In this document: in pieces, positions 6,671 to 11,563 of the stretch | Numbering within the stretch: the stretch's first letter is position 1 | Layout: each line of letters begins with the position of its first letter | NCBI GenBank assembly: GCA_946631535.1 | Contig: CAMPAF010000060.1 | Span: 1-11,563 of the forward strand | DNA length: 11,563 nt | DNA from: an uncultured Verrucomicrobiota bacterium | GTDB taxonomy: Bacteria; Verrucomicrobiota; Kiritimatiellia; RFP12; UBA1067 | Direction: 5' to 3' | The notes under the pieces: model-generated | Database searches by the model: none | What the model was told of the DNA's origin: nothing | Seen by the model: the letters and a program-made list of their open reading frames with translations, nothing else | Translations under genes and position numbers: made by a program

Positions 6671-7412
6671 GGCCATCATCGAGGTCGAGCACGTGGATGC
6701 AGGCTATCCCGGCGTAACCGTGCTCAGGGACGTGAGCTTCACCGTCAACCGCGGCGAGGTGTTCGTGCTGCTGGGCGGGTCAGGATGCGGCAAGTCGACC
6801 ATAATGAAGCACCTCATCGGACTCAACCCAGCCGTGGGCGGCACGATCCGCGTGGACGGGCTAGTGATGAACCGCGCGAACAGGCCAGCGATCCTGCGCA
6901 AGATAGGCGTGATGTACCAGAGCGGGGCGCTCTTCGGATCCATGACCGTGCTGGAGAACGTCATGCTGCCGCTCGAAGAGTTCACCAGGCTCCCTGCCGA
7001 GGCCAGGCGTACTCTTGCCCTGATGCAGCTCGATCTGGTCGGGCTCAAGGACGCTGCCGAGAAGATGCCGGCGGATCTCTCCGGCGGCATGAAGAAGCGT
7101 GCGGCCATAGCGCGCGCGCTGGCGCTGGAGCCGTCGATCCTTTTTCTCGATGAGCCGAGCGCCGGACTCGACCCCTTGACCTCGTCTGCGCTAGACGATC
7201 TGATTCTGCGCCTGCGCGACACGCGCGGCGTGACGTTCGTTGTCGTGACGCACGAGCTCCCCAGTATCTTCAAGATCGCCGACCGGTGCGCGATGTTCGA
7301 CCGCGCGCGGCAGGCGATGATTGCTCTCGGCCGTCCGGCCGAGTTGCGCGACACGTCGGACGACGCGTTCGTCCGCGAGTTCTTCACACGTGGAGGTTCC
7401 AATGGCAAATGA
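6657..7412 (+). CDS. mlaF: MlaF-like ABC transporter ATPase (lipid transport)
   Basis: The 251-residue cytoplasmic ATPase has all ABC motifs: Walker A GGSGCGKST (40-48), Q-loop YQSGALFGSMTV (Q88), signature LSGGM (141-145), Walker B ILFLDEPSAGLDP with D165 and E166, and switch His199. The Q-loop wording and the LSGGMKKRAAIARAL signature are characteristic of the MlaF/Ttg2A group, which powers phospholipid movement between inner and outer membranes together with MlaE permease and MlaD. The start ATG 6657 is preceded by GGGAGAG and overlaps the glycosyltransferase end by 14 bases; its own stop overlaps the MlaD start by 11 bases. A separate mlaE gene, normally adjacent, is not found in this window. 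The assignment to the Mla-type subfamily is strong; the exact lipid cargo is not known. Confidence 0.9.
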   Translation: MPAGEAIIEVEHVDAGYPGVTVLRDVSFTVNRGEVFVLLGGSGCGKSTIMKHLIGLNPAVGGTIRVDGLVMNRANRPAILRKIGVMYQSGALFGSMTVLENVMLPLEEFTRLPAEARRTLALMQLDLVGLKDAAEKMPADLSGGMKKRAAIARALALEPSILFLDEPSAGLDPLTSSALDDLILRLRDTRGVTFVVVTHELPSIFKIADRCAMFDRARQAMIALGRPAELRDTSDDAFVREFFTRGGSNGK

Positions 7413-8178
7413 CAACCATGCCAATTATGCGAGGATTGGCGGCTTCATCATACTCGGTATCGTCCTCATCCTGGTGACGTTAGTCTGGCTGGGCGGCGCG
7501 GGCGGCAACAAGAACGAGTTCTATGCGGAGACCTTCTTCTCCAACGATGTCTCGGGACTGGACGTCGGCAGCGCCGTGAACCTGCGCGGCGTGCGCGTCG
7601 GATCGGTCAAGCGCATATCTTTCATAGGCGCGGTGTACGACGTTGCGTCGCACGAGGACGGCCGCAAGATCTACGTGCTGCTGGCGCTGGACAAGCGCCT
7701 CTTCCGCGTGAACCACTCGGAGAATCCCGAGCAGACGTTGGAGAGGTTCGTTAGCCGAGGCCTCCACGCCACGGTTTCCGCGTCGGGCGTGACGGGGCTT
7801 TCCCACATCGAGCTTAACTTTCCCAAGGGGAAGGTGCCGGAGGAGAAGATCGGCTGGGAGAAGCGCCGCGTCACAATCCCGCCTGCGCCCTCCATCCTGC
7901 AAAGCGCCGCCGACTCGGCGACGCAGATCCTCGACCAGATCAACCGCATGGACCTCCTGGCGGCATGGACCAACATTGTCGGGACTCTTGAAAGCGCCAA
8001 CAGCACGCTCTCTTCGCTCGGAACGCTGCTCGAATCCAACGGCGGCAACTTTGGCGAGATACTGGACAACCTCCGCGAGACCAGCGCATCCCTGCGCGAC
8101 TTCGCGAACGACATCAAGTCAAACCCGTCGCTCCTGCTGCGCTCGAACGATCCTGACCGCCTTCCGGAGACGCGATGA
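7402..8178 (+). CDS. mlaD: MlaD-like MCE-domain protein
   Basis: The 258-residue protein has one N-terminal membrane helix (about 12-31) and then a single MCE domain (about 38-140) recognised by DVSGLDVGSAVNLRGVRVG and the later VTGLSHIELNF strand. Residues 160-245 form a polar, probably helical tail with ESANSTLSSLGTLLESN-type heptads, as in substrate-binding MCE proteins that build hexameric lipid tunnels. It should sit in the periplasm, anchored in the inner membrane, working with the MlaF-like ATPase. The start ATG 7402 has an excellent GGAGG at 7392-7396 and overlaps mlaF by 11 bases; the in-frame start at 7321 lies inside mlaF and is rejected. Its stop codon lies within the predicted promoter of the aminotransferase gene. 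Confidence 0.9.
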   Translation: MANDNHANYARIGGFIILGIVLILVTLVWLGGAGGNKNEFYAETFFSNDVSGLDVGSAVNLRGVRVGSVKRISFIGAVYDVASHEDGRKIYVLLALDKRLFRVNHSENPEQTLERFVSRGLHATVSASGVTGLSHIELNFPKGKVPEEKIGWEKRRVTIPPAPSILQSAADSATQILDQINRMDLLAAWTNIVGTLESANSTLSSLGTLLESNGGNFGEILDNLRETSASLRDFANDIKSNPSLLLRSNDPDRLPETR

Positions 8179-8205
8179 CCGCAGACGGGCCATTTTTGCT
8201 ATAAT
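8175..8205 (+). promoter_or_regulatory. Predicted leaderless promoter of the aminotransferase
   Basis: A perfect -10 TATAAT (8200-8205) with an upstream TG (8197-8198) forms a consensus extended -10. A weak -35 ATGACC (8175-8180) overlaps the mlaD stop codon with a 19-base spacer. Six bases (CTTCCC) separate the -10 from ATG 8212, placing the predicted transcription start on the A of the start codon. No Shine-Dalgarno sequence precedes the ATG. Confidence 0.7.
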
Positions 8206-8211
8206 CTTCCC

Positions 8212-9420
8212 ATGCAAACGGTAACGAATCAGATCAAGGAGTCCATGGCCGGATCGTCATGGATACGAAAGATGTTCGAGAAGGGCCTCGAGCTCAAGCG
8301 CCAGCACGGCGCAGACGCGGTGTGCGACTTCTCGCTGGGCAATCCGGACGTGCCTCCGCCCGCGAAGACTAGGGCTGCGCTGGAGGCGATCGCGGCAGAG
8401 GCCGTGAAGCCGCTCGGACTGGGCTACTGCCCGAACGCAGGCATCCCCGCCGTGCGCGAGGCCATCGCCGCCTACCTGGCCCGCCAGCAGCAGGTGCCGG
8501 TCGCCGCGTCGAACGTAGTGATGACGGTTGGCGCGGCAGGCGCGCTCGTGAGCTTCTTCCGCGCCGTGATTGAGCCTGGCGACGAGGTGATATGCCCCTC
8601 GCCCTACTTCGTGGAGTACGGCAGCTACTGCGGACACTTCGGCGGCGTGCTGAAGCCGGTGCCGTCGTTAGCCGACAAGGGGTTCCGTCCCGACATCGCC
8701 GCCATCGAAGCCGCGATCACGCCGAAGACGCGCGCGCTCCTGGTCAACTCGCCAAACAACCCAACGGGCTGCATCTACTCCGCCGAAGACGTGCGCCAGC
8801 TCGCGGCGCTTGTGGACAAGACGAACGCATCGCGCGGCGACGGCGGGCGTCCGCTGTTCCTCCTCTCCGACGAGCCGTACCGCGCGTTCGCGTACGACGG
8901 CGCCACGGTGCCGCCGATGCTGCCGCTTACGCCATACGCCGTGGTGCTGGGATCCTTCTCCAAGACGCTCTCGCTCGCCGGCGAGCGAATCGGGTACGTG
9001 GCCGTCAACCCGGCGATGCCGGATGGCGATACGCTCGTTAGCGCGGTCACGCTCACGAACCGCACGCTCGGGTTCGTCAACGCGCCAGTGATCGGTCAGC
9101 GGTTAGCTACGGCGCTTCTCGACGAGACCGTAGACCTGGAGATATACGATCGCCGCCGCAAGCTGATGGCGAAGGTCCTTTCGGACGCCGGCATCGAGTT
9201 CGTGATGCCGCGCGGAGCGTTCTACTTCTTCCCGAAGGCGCCCGGCGGCGACGACATCGCGTTCGTGGACGCGTTGCAGGACGAGCTGATTCTCGCGGTG
9301 CCTGGGCGCGGCTTCGGCATGGCAGGCTTCGTGCGCCTCTCCTGCAGCGTCGACGAGAAGATCATCGCCCGTTCGGCAGAAGGCTTCAAGCGCGCGGTGC
9401 AGCGGCTCCGTCGTCCTTGA
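8212..9420 (+). CDS. Class I/II PLP-dependent aminotransferase
   Basis: This 402-residue enzyme is a fold-type I aminotransferase of the aspartate/aromatic aminotransferase group (PF00155). Visible landmarks are the LGNPDVPPP segment (42-50), the NSPNNPTG motif (179-186), SDEPYR with D220 and Y223, the PLP-binding lysine K251 in SFSKTLSLAGERIGY, and a C-terminal FVRLS with R375, which normally binds the substrate carboxylate. Length is typical. It is cytoplasmic and probably transaminates an amino acid; the amino donor cannot be named. ATG 8212 is chosen because the conserved N-terminal SSWIRKMFEKG segment follows and because of the promoter geometry. An internal ATG at 8245 has AAGGAG only three bases away, too close to be convincing. 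The end overlaps the LolD-like gene by 35 bases, convergently. Confidence 0.93.
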   Translation: MQTVTNQIKESMAGSSWIRKMFEKGLELKRQHGADAVCDFSLGNPDVPPPAKTRAALEAIAAEAVKPLGLGYCPNAGIPAVREAIAAYLARQQQVPVAASNVVMTVGAAGALVSFFRAVIEPGDEVICPSPYFVEYGSYCGHFGGVLKPVPSLADKGFRPDIAAIEAAITPKTRALLVNSPNNPTGCIYSAEDVRQLAALVDKTNASRGDGGRPLFLLSDEPYRAFAYDGATVPPMLPLTPYAVVLGSFSKTLSLAGERIGYVAVNPAMPDGDTLVSAVTLTNRTLGFVNAPVIGQRLATALLDETVDLEIYDRRRKLMAKVLSDAGIEFVMPRGAFYFFPKAPGGDDIAFVDALQDELILAVPGRGFGMAGFVRLSCSVDEKIIARSAEGFKRAVQRLRRP

Positions 9421-10087
9421 CGAGGTGCCCGTCGCGCATCGCAAGGTGGCGCTTGGCGTAGGCGGCTATGTCGTCCTCGTGTGTCACCATCACGATGGTG
9501 ATTCCCTCGTGCGACAGTTCCGTGAAGAGGTTCATTATCTCCACCGACGACTTGGTGTCCAGGTTGCCGGTCGGCTCGTCGGCGAAAAGGACCGGCGGCT
9601 CGTTCATGAGCGCGCGCGCGATGGCGACGCGCTGCTGCTGGCCGCCAGAGAGCTGTGCGGGAGTGTGCGTCCCGCGTCCGCCGAGCCCGACGCGCTCCAG
9701 CAGCTCCATGGCTCGTGCGCGGCGCGCGCGCCTGCCGAGGCGGTTGAGGTAGAAGTCCGGCAGCTCCACGTTCTCGATGGCGCTCGTGCGCGCGAGGAGG
9801 TTGAAGTTCTGGAACACGAACCCGAGCTTCCGGTTGCGGATGTGCGCAAGCTCCGTGGGAGTGCGGCGCGCCACCTCGATGCCGTCTAGCAAGTAGCTGC
9901 CGCTCGTGGGCGTGTCGAGGCATCCGAGGATGTTGAGAAGGGTGGACTTGCCCGATCCCGACGCGCCCATGATCGCCACGAACTCGCCGGTGTCGATCGA
10001 AAGCGACACGCCATCCAGCGCCGCCACGGGCTCGTCGCCCACGGCGTATATCTTGCGGAGGTCGCGGATCTCTATCAGGTGTGCCAT
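9386..10087 (-). CDS. LolD/MacB-type ABC transporter ATPase
   Basis: The 233-residue ATPase has Walker [10 protein letters not shown] (41-49), Q-loop Q93 in FVFQNFNLL, signature LSGGQ (146-150), Walker [13 protein letters not shown] (D170, E171) and switch His203. The FVFQNFNLL and [13 protein letters not shown] wording is typical of the LolD/MacB/FtsE-like group, which drives mechanotransmission-type exporters (lipoprotein release, macrolide or peptide export). Those ATPases need a MacB-type permease, but none lies beside it: downstream is the convergent aminotransferase and upstream is rph on the same strand. The start is ATG 10087, the first codon before [10 protein letters not shown], six bases after an extended -10. 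Whether it serves LolCE, MacB or another permease elsewhere cannot be told from this sequence. Confidence 0.9.
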   Translation of the reverse strand: MAHLIEIRDLRKIYAVGDEPVAALDGVSLSIDTGEFVAIMGASGSGKSTLLNILGCLDTPTSGSYLLDGIEVARRTPTELAHIRNRKLGFVFQNFNLLARTSAIENVELPDFYLNRLGRRARRARAMELLERVGLGGRGTHTPAQLSGGQQQRVAIARALMNEPPVLFADEPTGNLDTKSSVEIMNLFTELSHEGITIVMVTHEDDIAAYAKRHLAMRDGHLVKDDGAAAPRA

Positions 10088-10093
10088 GCGGAG

Positions 10094-10102
10094 ATTCTAC
10101 CA
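10094..10102 (-). promoter_or_regulatory. Extended -10 of the LolD-like gene (leaderless geometry)
   Basis: Read on the minus strand, TGG-TAGAAT (10102 down to 10094) is an extended -10 element. The six bases CTCCGC separate it from ATG 10087, so transcription would start at the ATG itself; no Shine-Dalgarno sequence is present. A convincing -35 was not found (the expected place overlaps the end of rph). The gene may also be reached by read-through from rph, 32 bases upstream. Confidence 0.55.
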
Positions 10103-10110
10103 AATCCTAT

Positions 10111-10147
10111 CGCGGCCGCCTAGCGGGCCGCGGCCTTCTGGGCCGCG
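10111..10147. repeat. GC-rich alternating inverted repeats at the 3' end of rph
   Basis: CGCGGCC at 10111-10117 can pair with GGCCGCG at 10126-10132 across an eight-base loop. CGCGGCC at 10129-10135 can pair with GGCCGCG at 10141-10147 across a five-base loop. The two hairpins share bases 10129-10132, so only one can form fully at a time. They cover the last codons of rph and its stop (10120-10122). No T run follows on the minus strand, so this is not a classic intrinsic terminator; it could be an mRNA-stabilising 3' structure or a pause site before the LolD-like gene. Confidence 0.4.
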
Positions 10148-10824
10148 AACACCTTCTTGAGTCCGGCGCGCGCGAGGGCGCGGAGCGCAGCCAGATCGTC
10201 CTCGGTGAAGGGCTCGCGCTCGGCCGTGCCCTGGAGCTCCACGTACCGGCCGTCGTCCGTCATGACGACGTTGAGGTCCACGTCTGCGTGCGAGTCAAGC
10301 GCATAGTCGAGGTCGAGGGTGGGGATGCCGCCGCAGATGCCGACGGAGACGGCGGCGACCGCGTGGCGGATCGGGTCCTCGGCGAGCTGCCCGTCGCGCA
10401 GGAGCTTTCCGATGGCGTCGCGGAGCGCCACCATGCCGCCCGTGATGGAGGCGCAGCGCGTGCCGCCGTCCGCCTGGAGGACGTCGCAGTCGATGGTGAT
10501 CAGCCGCTCGCCGAGCTTCTCGAGGTCAACGGCGGCGCGGAGGGAGCGTCCGATGAGGCGCGATATCTCGGAGCCGCGCGCGTCAGGCTTGAGCTTCTTG
10601 ATGTCGCGCTCCTTGCGCTCCAGCGTGCTACCTGGAAGCATCGAGTACTCGGCAGTCACCCATCCCTTGCCCGTGTCGCGCAGGAAGGACGGCACCTTGT
10701 CGCTCACCGACGCGGTGCACAGCACCCACGTGTCGCCCCACTTGATGAGCACCGACCCTGCGGCGTACTTCGTGAAGTCACGGACTATCTCGATCCTTCT
10801 CAGCTGGTTCCTTTTGCGTGCCAT
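10120..10824 (-). CDS. rph: Ribonuclease PH
   Basis: The 234-residue protein is RNase PH, a phosphate-dependent 3'-to-5' exoribonuclease (forming nucleoside diphosphates) that trims tRNA 3' ends in the cytoplasm, normally as a hexamer. Conserved family stretches appear in order: [37 protein letters not shown] (54-67), [15 protein letters not shown] (82-96, with R83 in the phosphate-binding position), [31 protein letters not shown] with its acidic residues, and GTAEREPF (199-206). The N terminus is slightly short and lacks the usual RxDGR start ([10 protein letters not shown] instead), and PGST replaces the common PRAT. The start ATG 10824 is fixed by GGAG five bases upstream and a promoter just beyond. 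It is followed on the same strand, after 32 bases, by the LolD-like gene. Confidence 0.95.
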   Translation of the reverse strand: MARKRNQLRRIEIVRDFTKYAAGSVLIKWGDTWVLCTASVSDKVPSFLRDTGKGWVTAEYSMLPGSTLERKERDIKKLKPDARGSEISRLIGRSLRAAVDLEKLGERLITIDCDVLQADGGTRCASITGGMVALRDAIGKLLRDGQLAEDPIRHAVAAVSVGICGGIPTLDLDYALDSHADVDLNVVMTDDGRYVELQGTAEREPFTEDDLAALRALARAGLKKVFAAQKAAAR

Positions 10825-10846
10825 GATGTCTCCTTGCGTTGGCGTG

Positions 10847-10876
10847 ATTATAGCACATCCGCTGGCGGCATGTTAG
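10847..10876 (-). promoter_or_regulatory. Predicted promoter of rph
   Basis: On the minus strand, TATAAT (10852 down to 10847) is preceded by TGC, a consensus extended -10. CTAACA (10876 down to 10871) is a plausible -35 with an 18-base spacer. Transcription would begin near 10840, giving a 16-base leader that carries the AAGGAG ribosome binding site before ATG 10824. The -35 lies in the first of two ATGTTA direct repeats (plus strand 10870-10875 and 10881-10886, 11 bases apart). Confidence 0.7.
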
Positions 10877-10915
10877 CGGGATGTTAAGAATCGCACGAAT
10901 CGCTTGAGTTGCCTC

Positions 10916-10945
10916 TTGCGCGGATGGGGGCGATTGCGGTATATT
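10916..10945 (+). promoter_or_regulatory. Possible promoter of the MoxR-type gene
   Basis: TATATT (10940-10945) is a fair -10, with a weak TTGCGC (10916-10921) 18 bases upstream as -35. The -10 lies in the loop between inverted repeat arms TGCGG (10935-10939) and CCGCA (10950-10954), which may be an operator. The leader to ATG 11014 would be about 60 bases. Weaker than the other promoters in the window. Confidence 0.35.
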
Positions 10946-11013
10946 TATGCCGCATCCGAGAAATGGGGCCGCGAGGTCCCGGCTGGAACAACCGAGAAAG
11001 GAACAAATACAGT

Positions 11014-11563
11014 ATGGATCTGCAGAATGCGACAAACCGGATCGCCGCGCAGGGCGAGCTGGTGACGAAGATAAAGGACGAGGTCGGCAAGGTCATCGTC
11101 GGCCAGGAGAAGCTGATCGACCGCCTCGTGCTGGCGCTCGTGACGGACGGACACATCCTCCTCGAGGGCGTGCCCGGCCTCGCCAAGACGCTCAGCGTGA
11201 ACACGCTCGCCAAGGCGCTAGGCCTCGACTTCAAGCGCATATCCTTCACGCCAGACCTGCTGCCTGCGGACGTGGTGGGCACCCTCATCTACTCGCCCAA
11301 GACGGGCGAGTTCTCCCCGAAGAAGGGCCCTGTGTTCACCAACCTGCTTCTCGCGGACGAGATCAACCGTGCGCCCGCCAAGGTGCAGAGCGCGCTCCTT
11401 GAGTCCATGCAGGAGCGGCAGGTGACGATTGGCGAGACCACGTATCCGCTCCCGAAGCCGTTCCTCGTCCTCGCCACGCAGAACCCGATCGAGCAGGAAG
11501 GCACCTACCCGCTCCCCGAGGCCCAGGTGGACCGCTTCATGTTCAAGTGCCTCGTGGAGACGC
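11014..11563 (+). CDS. MoxR-type AAA+ ATPase, N-terminal part
   Basis: The gene runs off the window after 183 codons, so only the N-terminal half of a protein usually a little over 300 residues long is visible. It belongs to the MoxR family of AAA+ ATPases (AAA_3), which act as chaperone-like activators, often encoded just before DUF58 and von Willebrand factor A proteins. Seen directly: [15 protein letters not shown] near the start, Walker A GVPGLAKT (52-59), the [17 protein letters not shown] segment (73-89), Walker [12 protein letters not shown] (111-121, D115 and E116), sensor-1 ATQNP (154-158) and the EAQVDRF segment with R174. The start ATG 11014 is preceded by AAAGGA at 10997-11002, a rather long 11 bases away. 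Function of the operon cannot be told because the following genes lie outside. Confidence 0.93.
   Translation, partial: MDLQNATNRIAAQGELVTKIKDEVGKVIVGQEKLIDRLVLALVTDGHILLEGVPGLAKTLSVNTLAKALGLDFKRISFTPDLLPADVVGTLIYSPKTGEFSPKKGPVFTNLLLADEINRAPAKVQSALLESMQERQVTIGETTYPLPKPFLVLATQNPIEQEGTYPLPEAQVDRFMFKCLVET

Noticed and set aside
8245..8247. Internal ATG as the aminotransferase start, behind AAGGAG
   Set aside because: The spacing of three bases is too short for good initiation, and ATG 8212 sits exactly where the extended -10 predicts.
9222..10103. A 293-codon minus-strand frame overlapping the LolD-like gene
   Set aside because: It is a shifted frame of the ABC ATPase; the correct frame has all Walker and signature motifs.
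10947..11402. A 151-codon plus-strand frame near the right end
   Set aside because: Shadow of the MoxR-type gene, whose true frame begins at 11014 and has complete Walker A, Walker B and sensor motifs.

Overview
The window is G+C-rich bacterial DNA with tightly packed genes, many overlapping by a few bases. MlaF/MlaD-like and LolD-like proteins and a Sec-exported GH97 glycosidase point to a Gram-negative (diderm), carbohydrate-degrading bacterium. The gene mix and style suggest an uncultured member of the Kiritimatiellota/Verrucomicrobiota-Lentisphaerota group, but this is inference from family content; no taxonomic marker is present.

Layout, left to right. (1) 1-953: C-terminal part of an FAD-dependent oxidoreductase. 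(2) 1064-2801: a three-gene unit of a 56-residue 2[4Fe-4S] ferredoxin, a PF11449-type multi-pass metal transporter with a Cys/His-rich loop, and an AzlC-type permease. Both joints are ATGA stop/start overlaps, and the unit has its own promoter. (3) 2830-8178: a second unit of exported GH97 glycosidase, a 607-residue tandem GT2 glycosyltransferase, an MlaF-like ATPase and an MlaD-like MCE protein. (4) 8212-9420: a class I/II PLP aminotransferase. (5) Minus strand, 10824 down to 9386: RNase PH, then a LolD/MacB-type ABC ATPase whose 3' end overlaps the aminotransferase 3' end by 35 bp. (6) 11014 onward: the N-terminal half of a MoxR-type AAA+ ATPase, divergent from rph.

How the genes may work together. 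The ferredoxin is translationally tied to two membrane transporters, which suggests a redox or metal link to transport. GH97, GT2 and MlaFD form a cell-envelope/carbohydrate unit, but no MlaE permease is visible beside MlaFD. The LolD-like ATPase also has no permease beside it, and azlC has no azlD.

The most striking pattern is in the promoters. GH97, the aminotransferase and the LolD-like gene each have an extended -10 element (TGN-TAKAAT) exactly six bases before the ATG and no Shine-Dalgarno sequence. That places the predicted transcription start on the A of the ATG, so these transcripts are probably leaderless. The ferredoxin and rph promoters have the same extended -10 but are followed by normal leaders with good ribosome binding sites. 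A second unusual item is a purine heptamer repeat (AACGGGG/AATGGAG) inserted in frame within the second glycosyltransferase domain.

No tRNA, rRNA, CRISPR array, transposase or integrase was seen. No stretch longer than 300 bases lacks a gene.
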